A program made the position numbers and the translations under genes. Positions 8,373 to 16,221 of a stretch of DNA of 64,000 bases are shown in pieces. A model generated the notes under the pieces. That model did not search any database. It was given only the letters and a program-made list of their open reading frames with translations, and was not told the origin of the DNA. Source of the DNA: Bog-756 sp963704615 (GTDB lineage Bacteria; Actinomycetota; Acidimicrobiia; Acidimicrobiales; RAAP-2); NCBI GenBank assembly GCA_963704615.1, contig OY969923.1, forward strand, positions 930,001 through 994,000, written 5' to 3'. How positions within the stretch are numbered: the first letter of the stretch is position 1; each line of letters opens with the position of its first letter.

Positions 8373-9071
8373 TCAGACCCGGTGGACCTGGCGGAGGCCG
8401 GCCCAGGCGAAGTCGGCTAGCCGGATGGCCAACCGGGCGGCCTCGTCCTCCAGGCTCATGGTCCCGCTGTCGCCTCCCTCGGTCGCGGCCACCGGCTCCC
8501 TCCTGGCATCCAGCCAGTGGCGGCTGGCGCCCTCGGCCATCCCCACCACCGCGTGGGCCAGCAGCAATCGGTGCTCGGGGTCGAGCCCGGCGTCGATGAG
8601 CGGATCGATGGCCTGGGCGATGGTCTCCTCCACCAGGCGCAGGGCTGCGCCGAGCTCGGCGTCGTCCGGTGCGTCGCGCCCGTAGAGCAGGCGGAAGGCC
8701 CGATCGTTTTCGACCATGAGCTGGAAGTAGGCGGCGAAACCCAGTTCGACCTGCTGGCGGGGCCCAACGGCGGTGGCGGTCGCCTTCACGATCTGGTCCA
8801 CCAACTCCCGCGAGAACACGTCCATGAGCTCGAGGTAGAGAGCACGCTTCGATTCGAAGTGCTGATACACCAGGGGTTTGGTCACCCCGGCCGCCTCGGC
8901 GATGTCGTCCATGGTGGTCGCCGCATAGCCGTGCTCGGCGAACAGGGACAGGGCCACCTCGAACAGTTGCCGGCGGCGCGCGTCGGCCCGGAGGCGGCGC
9001 CCGCCCGATGCCTCCGCCGGTGGGTCGGGCTCGGCGGACGTCGTGGAACCCGGGCTGAAACCGCCGCTCAT
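8373..9071 (-). CDS. TetR-family transcriptional regulator
   Basis: About 232 residues. The N-terminal helix-turn-helix reads RRRQLFEVALSLFAEHGY then MDDIAEAAGVTKPLVYQHF, typical TetR. The C-terminal ligand domain ends GLRQVHRV. Two ATGs are possible, 9080 and 9071; the second is chosen because TACCAT on this strand (9079-9084) ends 7 nt before it, implying a leaderless transcript. It lies downstream of a glycosyltransferase on the same strand and convergent with the anti-sigma gene, so its target is not clear from context. Confidence 0.87.
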   Translation of the reverse strand: MSGGFSPGSTTSAEPDPPAEASGGRRLRADARRRQLFEVALSLFAEHGYAATTMDDIAEAAGVTKPLVYQHFESKRALYLELMDVFSRELVDQIVKATATAVGPRQQVELGFAAYFQLMVENDRAFRLLYGRDAPDDAELGAALRLVEETIAQAIDPLIDAGLDPEHRLLLAHAVVGMAEGASRHWLDARREPVAATEGGDSGTMSLEDEAARLAIRLADFAWAGLRQVHRV

Positions 9072-9138
9072 GGCGGTCATGGTAGCCGGGGGTGGGAACA
9101 GGGCATCGGAGCAGCCGGGGGACCGGCGTCGGCCCGGC

Positions 9139-10302
9139 TCAGAGGTCGGGGAGGACGGCGGCGACCTTGTCGGGCAGGTGACAGAGCGAGAAGTGCGCCC
9201 GGGCCACGGCCAGGTTGGACTCCACGAGGTCCGGGTCCGGTGCCCGGAGCCAGGCCCTGAGCCGGCCGGTGTCGGCCAGGGCGAACCAGTCGAAGCCGAA
9301 AGAGGCGAGCTCGTCGGCCACCGGATAGGAACCGATGGCCAGGGGGCGGCGATGGATGACCGACTCGAGGGTGGGGTTGCCGAAGCCCTCCCAGGTGGAC
9401 GGCAGAGCCACCACGTCGCAGGCGCGGTAGGCGTCGTCGATACCGAATCCGGGAACGTCTGGTGGTGGGCCGAGGAGGACCGGGCACCGGGCCGCGGCCA
9501 CCAGGGTGTCGAGCTCGGGGCCGTACCCGTCCTCGGCCGGGCCGAGCAGCCAGTAGGTCGCGTCCAGCTCGGCGGCCACCCGGAGGCCGCCGGCGACGTT
9601 CTTGCGGGGGATGGCCCGGGTCGGTTGGAGAACCAGCAGACGGTCATCGTCGATCCCGAGGGACCGGCGCACCTGTTGCCGTCGGTCGTCGGCGGCCTGT
9701 GCGGCCGAGTCGTGACGTCCGACCGGCCCGCCGGCCGAGTCGAGGGCGAAGGCGTTGTAGACGGTGGGGGCGGCGATTCCCCGCTCGGCCAGTTCGACTC
9801 GGCTCAGCTGGTTGATGGTGACCTGGCTCCACCGTCGATCGACCGGGGGAGCCGGGTGGTCGACGAACTGGGGTCGCTGCCAGGGGAGGTCATGGTGGCG
9901 GAGGATCGCCGGTCGGCCGGCGAGGACCTCGGCCACCGCGGCGGCGGCACCGGGATTGAGCGGGAGGGAGCAGAGGTTCTCGACCACCACCAGGTCGGCA
10001 TCACCGAGGGCCGAAGCGAGCTCGGCTCGGCCCGGCGGCTCGGCCGCCCCGATCTCGAGCCCGGGAACCAATCGGTCCACGGGACCGTCGCCGGCCACGG
10101 TGAACGAGGTGAAGCCGAGGGTGTCCAGCGCCCACCGCCACTTGGCTGCTTCCACGGCGACACCGTCGGTGCCCCCGAGGCGGAAGGAGAGGAAGGCGGC
10201 GGTCGGAATGGCGTCACCGTAGTGGGAGCCGATCGAAGCCCAGGCCGCGGCGAACGGCGTCGTGGTCGGGATAGCGTCGTCCGGTGCCCGCAGACCCCTC
10301 AC
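9139..10302 (-). CDS. GT-B glycosyltransferase (family 4-like)
   Basis: 387 residues. The C-terminal Rossmann half contains LVLQPTRAIPRKN and CDVVALPSTWEGFGNPTLE, the nucleotide-sugar site of GT4-type retaining transferases, with the family glutamate in EGFGNPTLE. The N-terminal acceptor domain is less conserved. Acceptor and donor are unknown. The GTG start overlaps the start of the divergent enoyl-CoA hydratase gene by 19 bp; no convincing later start exists in frame. Confidence 0.78.
   Translation of the reverse strand: MRGLRAPDDAIPTTTPFAAAWASIGSHYGDAIPTAAFLSFRLGGTDGVAVEAAKWRWALDTLGFTSFTVAGDGPVDRLVPGLEIGAAEPPGRAELASALGDADLVVVENLCSLPLNPGAAAAVAEVLAGRPAILRHHDLPWQRPQFVDHPAPPVDRRWSQVTINQLSRVELAERGIAAPTVYNAFALDSAGGPVGRHDSAAQAADDRRQQVRRSLGIDDDRLLVLQPTRAIPRKNVAGGLRVAAELDATYWLLGPAEDGYGPELDTLVAAARCPVLLGPPPDVPGFGIDDAYRACDVVALPSTWEGFGNPTLESVIHRRPLAIGSYPVADELASFGFDWFALADTGRLRAWLRAPDPDLVESNLAVARAHFSLCHLPDKVAAVLPDL
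10272..10277 (+). promoter_or_regulatory. Leaderless promoter of the enoyl-CoA hydratase gene
   Basis: TAGCGT ends 6 nt before the GTG at 10284, with no Shine-Dalgarno. The box lies inside the first codons of the divergent glycosyltransferase gene, so transcription in the two directions must interfere. Confidence 0.5.
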
Positions 10303-11150
10303 CCGACTCGTCGTCCGCGACCGGAGCCGGGCTGGGCCCGGACCTCCTGGCCGAGAGCAACGGACCGGTGCTCACCTTGACCATCAACCGGCCCGAGCGT
10401 CGCAACGCCATGACCTGGGAGGTCATCTCCGGTCTGCGGGAGCGCCTGGCCCAGGCCAAGGCCGATCCCGCCGTCCGGGTGGTGGTGCTGACCGGTCAGG
10501 GCGACCAGGCCTTCTGCGCCGGCGCCGACCTGTCGGGCATGGTTCCCGGTGGCGCCGCCGACGTGGCCGACGAGTACGCCGACCACCACCAGGCCCGGGG
10601 TTGGCTCGCCGCCCTGTTCGAAGAGATGTGGCACCTGGGCAAGCCCACCGTCGCTCGCGTGCAGGGGTGGGCCATGGCCGGAGGATTCGGGCTGGCCCTG
10701 GCCTGCGACATTCTCATCGCCTCTGATCGCGCCCGTTTCGGCGCCCCCGAGCTCAACGTCGGGCTGTGGCCCTACATGGTGACCGTCCCCATGCTGCGGT
10801 CGATGCCCCCGAAAAAGGCTCTCGAGCTCATGCTGACCAGCCGGGTGGTCGGGGCCGAGGAGGCCGGCCGCATCGGTTTCGTCACCCAGGTGGTGCCCCA
10901 TGACCAGCTCGACACCGAGGTGGCCCAGATGACCGCGGTACTGGCCTCGAAACCGCCGGGTGTCATGAGTATGGGCCGCGAATCGTTCTACGCTGTGCTG
11001 GACTCGGCGGCCACCGAGGCACTGCCCTACCTTCACGCCATGCTCACGGTCACCAGCCAGACGGCCGAAGCGGCAGAGGGGATCGCCGCCTTCAACGAGA
11101 AACGGGCGCCGGCCTGGCAGACGGCCACCGACGACACCGACACCCACTGA
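10284..11150 (+). CDS. Enoyl-CoA hydratase/isomerase family (crotonase)
   Basis: 288 residues of crotonase fold. Signatures are LTINRPERRNAM, the oxyanion-hole segments FCAGADLSGM and GWAMAGGFGLALACD, and ASDRARFGAPELNVGLWP. It hydrates or isomerises enoyl-CoA thioesters, probably in fatty-acid or aromatic-acid degradation. The GTG start is set by the leaderless TAGCGT box. It is followed 12 nt later by gmd; the pairing has no evident metabolic logic. The exact reaction is uncertain because crotonase family members differ in active-site acids. Confidence 0.85.
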   Translation: MPADPSPDSSSATGAGLGPDLLAESNGPVLTLTINRPERRNAMTWEVISGLRERLAQAKADPAVRVVVLTGQGDQAFCAGADLSGMVPGGAADVADEYADHHQARGWLAALFEEMWHLGKPTVARVQGWAMAGGFGLALACDILIASDRARFGAPELNVGLWPYMVTVPMLRSMPPKKALELMLTSRVVGAEEAGRIGFVTQVVPHDQLDTEVAQMTAVLASKPPGVMSMGRESFYAVLDSAATEALPYLHAMLTVTSQTAEAAEGIAAFNEKRAPAWQTATDDTDTH

Positions 11151-11162
11151 ACCGAGGAGCCC

Positions 11163-12134
11163 ATGGCGAAGCGAGCACTGATCACCGGCATCACCGGACA
11201 GGACGGTTCGTACCTGGCCGAGTTCCTGCTCAGCCACGATTACGAGGTCTGTGGCATGGTCCGCCGGTCGAGCACCCTCAACTTCGAGCGGATCGCCCAC
11301 ATCCAGGATCGCATCACCCTGGTGGCCGGCGATCTCCTCGACGAGGTGTCGATGATCAACGTCTTGCGCGACAACCATCCCACCGAGGTGTACAACCTGG
11401 CCGCCCAGTCTTTCGTCCAGACCTCGTGGAGCCAGCCGGTGCTGACCGGTGAGACCACCGCCCTCGGCGTGACCCGGGTGCTCGACGCCATCCGGATCGT
11501 CGACCCCGAGATCCGCTTCTACCAGGCCAGTTCGTCGGAGATGTTCGGGAAGGTCCTCGAGGTCCCCCAGCGGGAGTCCACGCCTTTCTATCCGCGGAGC
11601 CCCTATGGGGTGGCCAAGGTCTACGGCCACTGGATCACCGTCAACTACCGCGAGAGCTACGGCCTGCACGCCTCCTCGGGCATCCTCTTCAATCACGAGT
11701 CACCGCGCCGCGGCCTCGAGTTCGTGACCCGCAAGGTGACCCACGGGGTGGCCCGGATCAAGGCGGGCATCGACGAGAAGTTGGCCCTCGGCAACCTCGA
11801 CGCCCAGCGAGATTGGGGATTCGCGGCCGACTACGTCCGGGCCATGTGGATGATGCTCCAACAGGACCAGCCCGACGACTACGTGGTGGCCACCGGCAGG
11901 ACCCACTCGGTCAAGGAACTGGTGGAGCTGGCTTTTGCTGCCGTGGACCTCGACTGGGAGGAGCACGTGGTCATCGACGAACGCTTCCTCCGTCCGGCGG
12001 AGGTGGACCTCCTGGTCGGTGATCCGACCAAGGCGGAGGAGACCCTCAAGTGGCGCCGGGACGTCGACTTCGCCGCCCTGGTCCAGATGATGGTGGAGGC
12101 CGACATGGCGCTGGTGAAGAGCCAGCTGGTCTAG
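11163..12134 (+). CDS. gmd: GDP-mannose 4,6-dehydratase
   Basis: Converts GDP-mannose to GDP-4-keto-6-deoxymannose, the precursor of GDP-fucose, rhamnose and perosamine used in surface glycans. 323 residues, the usual length. The NADP-binding TGITGQDGSYLAEFLL is at about 8-23, the catalytic region SSSEMFGKV at about 125, and Y-x3-K (YGVAKVYGH) at about 147. NHESPRRGLEFVTRKV is highly diagnostic for Gmd. The ATG follows GAGGAG. A reductase or epimerase partner is not adjacent, so the final sugar cannot be named. Confidence 0.93.
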   Translation: MAKRALITGITGQDGSYLAEFLLSHDYEVCGMVRRSSTLNFERIAHIQDRITLVAGDLLDEVSMINVLRDNHPTEVYNLAAQSFVQTSWSQPVLTGETTALGVTRVLDAIRIVDPEIRFYQASSSEMFGKVLEVPQRESTPFYPRSPYGVAKVYGHWITVNYRESYGLHASSGILFNHESPRRGLEFVTRKVTHGVARIKAGIDEKLALGNLDAQRDWGFAADYVRAMWMMLQQDQPDDYVVATGRTHSVKELVELAFAAVDLDWEEHVVIDERFLRPAEVDLLVGDPTKAEETLKWRRDVDFAALVQMMVEADMALVKSQLV

Positions 12135-12143
12135 CCAGCGCGG

Positions 12144-13070
12144 ATGGACGGACTGGCGGCGATCCACGCCGATCCCCTCGGTCTGCTGGTGGCCTTCGGC
12201 GCTGGGATGCTCTCTTTCCTTTCGCCCTGCGTCCTCCCCCTGGTCCCCGCCTACCTGTCGATGGTGTCCGGCCTTTCGGCCACCGAGCTGAGTGCGTTGC
12301 ACCCGGTCCTGGTACCGGCCGGGGCGGGAGGTTCCGCCGGGGTCACCGCGGTGGTCGTCAACGGCGAGGATGGCGGAGGGGAGCTCGATCACCCGGCCCC
12401 GGTCGACCCCTCGAGGCCGGCAACCTCGGGTCCGACCCCGGCCCAACTCCGGCGCGAGAGGAGCCGGCTCTTCGTCGGGATCCTGGCCTTCATCGCCGGC
12501 TTCACCGTGGTCTTCACCATCCTCGGGGCCTCGGCCTCGGCCGTCGGCCGGCTGTTCCTCACCCATCAACGCTTGCTGGAAACGCTGTCCGGCATCTTGA
12601 TCGTGGTCTTCGGAGCCGTGCTGGTGGCCATGGCGTCCGGGGTGGCCCTGCCCTCGGCCCTGGCCGGCGAGCACCGCTTCGTGGTGCGCCCTTCGGTCCT
12701 CGGGTCGTGGGCTCCCCCGGTGATGGGGATGGCGTTCGCCTTCGCCTGGACACCGTGCATCGGACCGGTGCTCGGAAGCGTGCTGGCCCTGGCCGCCGGG
12801 ACCGGCGGCTCGGCCACCGGAGGGATCGTGCTGCTTTTGGCCTACTCCCTCGGGCTGGGGGTGCCTTTCCTCCTCAGCGGGCTCGCCTTCGGCCGGATGA
12901 CCGACACCCTGGCCCGCGTGCGGAGCCGACTCCGACTGGTCGATCTGATCGGAGGGACGGTCCTCATCCTCTTCGGTCTCCTGCTGCTCACCGGACACGT
13001 CGACGTGGTCTCGTCCACCATCGGCGACTGGCTGCGCGACCTGCATCTCAACCGGCTGGCCACCAGCTGA
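12144..13070 (+). CDS. ccdA: CcdA-type thiol-disulfide membrane transporter
   Basis: Moves reducing equivalents across the membrane to keep apocytochrome c cysteines reduced for haem attachment. 308 residues with about six membrane helices. The paired transmembrane cysteines lie in LSPCVLPLVP (about residue 30) and WTPCIGPVLG (about 205), the defining feature of CcdA/DsbD. A 60-residue hydrophilic insertion (about 55-112, Pro/Gly-rich) separates the first two helices and is longer than in short CcdA proteins. It starts 9 nt after gmd and stands directly before the ccm genes, supporting a cytochrome c role. Confidence 0.88.
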   Translation: MDGLAAIHADPLGLLVAFGAGMLSFLSPCVLPLVPAYLSMVSGLSATELSALHPVLVPAGAGGSAGVTAVVVNGEDGGGELDHPAPVDPSRPATSGPTPAQLRRERSRLFVGILAFIAGFTVVFTILGASASAVGRLFLTHQRLLETLSGILIVVFGAVLVAMASGVALPSALAGEHRFVVRPSVLGSWAPPVMGMAFAFAWTPCIGPVLGSVLALAAGTGGSATGGIVLLLAYSLGLGVPFLLSGLAFGRMTDTLARVRSRLRLVDLIGGTVLILFGLLLLTGHVDVVSSTIGDWLRDLHLNRLATS

Positions 13071-13225
13071 GCGACCGGGGGTGGGGGAGTCTCATCCCGC
13101 GGCCACGATCGGGGCGCTGGCGAGCGCACCGGGCCGACACGGCGAGCCCGCGGGGTCGGACTCCGGGCCGGTGACCAGGCAGGAGTCGGGCGTTCTCCCG
13201 CCTGGCCCCTGGTGCCTGGCCCTCG

Positions 13226-13231
13226 TAGCAT
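13226..13231 (+). promoter_or_regulatory. Candidate promoter of the ccm operon
   Basis: TAGCAT lies 12 nt before the ccmA ATG, predicting a leader of about 5 nt. It sits in the 173-bp gap after ccdA, the only sizeable gap within the cluster, so the ccmA-ccmHI transcript may start here independently of ccdA. Confidence 0.4.
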
Positions 13232-13243
13232 GCACACACGGCT

Positions 13244-14014
13244 ATGGCCCCTCCCGTCCCGTCTTCCCCAGCCTCCCCAGCGGTGCTCCTCGTCGACGCG
13301 GTCGCGTTGTCCGGGAGGTTCCCCCTCCTCGCCGGCTTCGAGCTCGAGGTCGTCGCCGGCGAGACCGTCCTCATCGAGGGGCCCAACGGCGCGGGCAAGA
13401 CCAGCCTTCTGCGGGTCTGCGCCGGGCTGGTGCCGCTGGCGTCGGGCCGGGTGTCGATCCTCGGGCTGGACCCGGTGCGCCAGCGCACCCAGCTGCGCCG
13501 CCGGGTCGGGCTGCTCTCCCACGCCTCCCACCTCTACGACGATCTGACCGCGGCCGAAAACGTGCGTTTCGCGGTCCGGGCCGCAGGGGGCGACACTCGC
13601 CGCATCGCTCCGGCCTGCGAACGGCTGGGACTCACCGGTCGGCTGGCCACGACGAGCGCTTCCAAGCTGTCGGCCGGCCAGCGCCGCCGGGTCGCCCTGG
13701 CCGTGATGGCGGCCCGATGGCCCGAGCTGTGGCTGCTCGACGAACCGCACGCCGGTCTCGACGCGTCAGCCCGAGCCACGCTCGACGAGTTGATCGGGGA
13801 GGCCTCGTCCTCCGGCACCACGGTGATCATCGCCTCCCACGAGGCCGAGTTGGTCGAGGCACTGGCGGACAGGGCGGTGGCGGTCACCGGCGGTCGGGTG
13901 ACCGCCGAGCGATCCCTCGGCGCTGCTCCGGCGCCCGGCGGGCACCCCCCACCTCCGCTCTCCGCTCTGCCGGATGACCGAGGACCGGGAGGGCGGGTGG
14001 CCCATGTGGCGTGA
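13244..14014 (+). CDS. ccmA: Haem exporter ATP-binding protein CcmA
   Basis: ATPase of the CcmABCD complex that releases holo-CcmE after haem loading. 256 residues. Walker A GPNGAGKT (46-53), signature LSAGQRRRVAL (about 143) and Walker B LWLLDEPHAGLD (about 163) are intact, followed by a switch histidine (ASHEAE). The short ABC with ELWLLDEPHAGLD is typical of CcmA, and gene order confirms it. The C-terminal tail is Pro/Gly-rich and overlaps ccmB. Confidence 0.88.
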   Translation: MAPPVPSSPASPAVLLVDAVALSGRFPLLAGFELEVVAGETVLIEGPNGAGKTSLLRVCAGLVPLASGRVSILGLDPVRQRTQLRRRVGLLSHASHLYDDLTAAENVRFAVRAAGGDTRRIAPACERLGLTGRLATTSASKLSAGQRRRVALAVMAARWPELWLLDEPHAGLDASARATLDELIGEASSSGTTVIIASHEAELVEALADRAVAVTGGRVTAERSLGAAPAPGGHPPPPLSALPDDRGPGGRVAHVA

Positions 14015-14675
14015 CACCATGCTGGTGGCCGGCAAGGACCTGCGCATCGAAGCCCGGTCCCGGGTGGCCATGTCCCAGGTGGCGCCCTTCGGGGTCATCG
14101 CCCTGGTCATGTTCGCCTTCGCCCTCGGACCCGACCGTTCGGTGATGGCCAAGGGGGCACCCGGACTCTTCTGGGTCGCCGTCCTGTTCTGCACCGTCCT
14201 CGCCATCCAGCGCAGCGTGTCGGTCGAATCGGCGGACGGGGCCCGGGACGCCCTCCGTCTGTCCGGCATCGATCCCGCCGGGCTCTTCTTGGGCAAGTCG
14301 GCGGCGGTCGCCGCCCAGCTGTTGGTGCTGGAGGTGGTTCTCGGCGCCGGCGCCGTCCTGCTCTACGGGGCGAGGATCGAGGTGCCGTGGCTGATCGTGG
14401 TCTCCTGCGTACTGGGGACGGCCGGTCTGGCCGCCACCGGCACCCTGTACGGGGCGCTGTCCGCCGGCCTTCGGGTACGGGAGACACTGCTGCCCTTCCT
14501 CTTCTTGCCCATCGCCGCCCCGGTGCTGCTGGCCGGCACCCGGGTCGGGCAGGCGGCTCTGGCCGGGGGCACCCCCTCGGACGGCATGCCCTGGCTCCGG
14601 TTGTTGGTCGTCTTCGACGCCGTCTATCTGGCCCTCGGCGTGGTCGTCTACGGTCCCATCCAGGAGACGGTGTGA
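14004..14675 (+). CDS. ccmB: Haem exporter membrane protein CcmB
   Basis: Six-helix permease partner of CcmA, about 223 residues. The segment LLPFLFLPIAAPVLLAG is the conserved CcmB core. The start at MWRDTMLVAGKDLRIE is preferred over an ATG 10 codons upstream because GGAGGG lies 10 nt before it and the match to the family begins there; the overlap with ccmA is then 11 bp. Translationally coupled to ccmC by a GTGA overlap. Confidence 0.87.
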   Translation: MWRDTMLVAGKDLRIEARSRVAMSQVAPFGVIALVMFAFALGPDRSVMAKGAPGLFWVAVLFCTVLAIQRSVSVESADGARDALRLSGIDPAGLFLGKSAAVAAQLLVLEVVLGAGAVLLYGARIEVPWLIVVSCVLGTAGLAATGTLYGALSAGLRVRETLLPFLFLPIAAPVLLAGTRVGQAALAGGTPSDGMPWLRLLVVFDAVYLALGVVVYGPIQETV

Positions 14676-15457
14676 ACCGCGACCCCGACGTGCTCGCACC
14701 ACCCCTGCAATCGTCCCGGGCCCGCTGGACGGTGCGGATCATCGGCATCGTCGCACTGGTGGGGGTGGCCTTCACCGTGTGGCTCGGGTTGTGGGTGACC
14801 CCGCCCGATCAGGTGCAGGGAAATCTGGTCCGCCTGGTGTACATCCACCCGGGAGTGGCCTGGGTGGCTCTCTACGCGGCCTTCGGGCTGGCCGCGGTGG
14901 CCAGCCTGCTCTATCTCTGGCCCCGCACCCGATCGCTGTTCTGGGACCGCCTGGCCGCCGCCGCCGTCGAGGTGGGCGTGGTCTTCAACGTGTGCACGCT
15001 GATCTCCGGTTCGATCTGGGGGAAGCCCACCTGGGGTGTCTACTGGGCGTGGGACGCCCGCCTCACCAGCACCGCCGTCCTGTTGGTGCTCTTCCTCGGC
15101 TACCTGGCCTTGCGGCGGGTCCCGGCCGAGCCCGAGGTCCGGGCCAAGCGCAGCGCCTTCGTCGCCCTGTTCGCCTCGGTGGACGTCCCCATCGTCCACT
15201 TCTCGGTGCTGTGGTGGAAGACCCTCCACCAGGGGGCCACCGTCCTCAACCCCGATCTGTCACCCACCATCCACGGGTCGATGGCCTGGACCCTGCTGCT
15301 GAGCTTCCTGGCCTTGACCCTGGTCTTCGTGTGGATGCTCCTGGTGCGCTACCGGATCGGGGTGCTCGAGGACTGGTTGGGCAGCGGAGAGTTGGACGTG
15401 GCCCTGCGCGAGCGCCGGGCCGAGGGGATGGTCGCCAACGAGGACGAGGCCGCCTGA
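14672..15457 (+). CDS. ccmC: Haem-handling protein CcmC
   Basis: Loads haem on CcmE at the outer membrane face. 261 residues, six helices. The tryptophan-rich haem motif reads WGVYWAWDARLTS (about residue 119), and flanking histidines that ligate haem are seen in YIHPGVAW and in VHFSVLWWKTLHQG. Start is GTG within the GTGA overlap with ccmB. The length is slightly above that of typical CcmC because of a hydrophilic C-terminal tail. Confidence 0.92.
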   Translation: MNRDPDVLAPPLQSSRARWTVRIIGIVALVGVAFTVWLGLWVTPPDQVQGNLVRLVYIHPGVAWVALYAAFGLAAVASLLYLWPRTRSLFWDRLAAAAVEVGVVFNVCTLISGSIWGKPTWGVYWAWDARLTSTAVLLVLFLGYLALRRVPAEPEVRAKRSAFVALFASVDVPIVHFSVLWWKTLHQGATVLNPDLSPTIHGSMAWTLLLSFLALTLVFVWMLLVRYRIGVLEDWLGSGELDVALRERRAEGMVANEDEAA

Positions 15458-15648
15458 TGGGTTACGTCCAAGCCGGCTATTCCATCGTCCTCGCCATCCT
15501 GTTCCTCTACGGGATGTCCCTCCTCTGGCGGCGGCGGCGACTGGCCCGGGCCGTCGAGCGTGTGGTGGCGGCATCGACGGGCACCGGGACGACCCCGGTG
15601 CCGCCGGCGTCGACTCCCACCGACGATGCCTTGCGGGCGCGGCGGTGA
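15457..15648 (+). CDS. ccmD: CcmD-like small membrane protein
   Basis: 63 residues: a single membrane helix (about 6-22, YSIVLAILFLYGMSLLW) followed by a basic RRRRLAR stretch, then a low-complexity Thr/Pro tail. This is the shape of CcmD, which stabilises the CcmC-CcmE-CcmAB complex. Sequence conservation is weak in this family, so the call rests on position between ccmC (1-bp overlap) and ccmE (GTGA overlap), plus topology. Confidence 0.75.
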   Translation: MGYVQAGYSIVLAILFLYGMSLLWRRRRLARAVERVVAASTGTGTTPVPPASTPTDDALRARR

Positions 15649-16178
15649 CGACCACACCCACCACCCCGGTCACGCCCACCGGCGCACCGCCGGGGACCGA
15701 CCAGTTGGGCCCCGGCCGACCGGTGGCCGGCAGCGGGAACCGCGCCCTCGGGGGTCCCCGGGTCCAGCACCGTCTCCGCTACGCCATGGTGGGGCTCATC
15801 CTGGTGGGCGCCTTCGTCTTCCTTCTGGTCAAGGGGTTGGGCTCCGCGCTCAATTTCTACCTGCCGGCCAACCAGGCGGTCGCTCAAAAGGCCACCCTCG
15901 GGAGCCAGACCTTCAACCTGGAAGGCGTGGTCGAGCCGGGCTCGATCCACTCCACCCCGGGCGGAGTGAACTTCGTTCTCACCGCCGGGTCCACCAGCGT
16001 GCCGGTCGCCAACACGGGCTCGCCGCCCCAGCTGTTCCAGTCCGACATCCCGGTGATCGCGGTGGGCCACTTCGCCGGCACGTCGTTCGTCTCCGACCAG
16101 ATCCTGGTCAAGCACTCCTCGACCTACATCGCCGCCCACCCGGGCCGGGTCACCGCCCCCAACGGAACCAAGCGATGA
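15645..16178 (+). CDS. ccmE: Haem chaperone CcmE
   Basis: Periplasm-side haem chaperone anchored by one helix (about residues 47-68). 177 residues with an OB-fold domain. The haem-binding site appears as VKHSSTY (about 155): the histidine that binds haem covalently and the following tyrosine are both present, matching the AKHDENY pattern of proteobacterial CcmE. The N-terminal cytoplasmic part is longer than usual and Pro/Thr/Gly-rich. Confidence 0.87.
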   Translation: MTTTPTTPVTPTGAPPGTDQLGPGRPVAGSGNRALGGPRVQHRLRYAMVGLILVGAFVFLLVKGLGSALNFYLPANQAVAQKATLGSQTFNLEGVVEPGSIHSTPGGVNFVLTAGSTSVPVANTGSPPQLFQSDIPVIAVGHFAGTSFVSDQILVKHSSTYIAAHPGRVTAPNGTKR

Positions 16179-16221
16179 CCGTCGCACGCACCCGTTGCCG
16201 GTGGTTCGCCGGCGATCCGCA

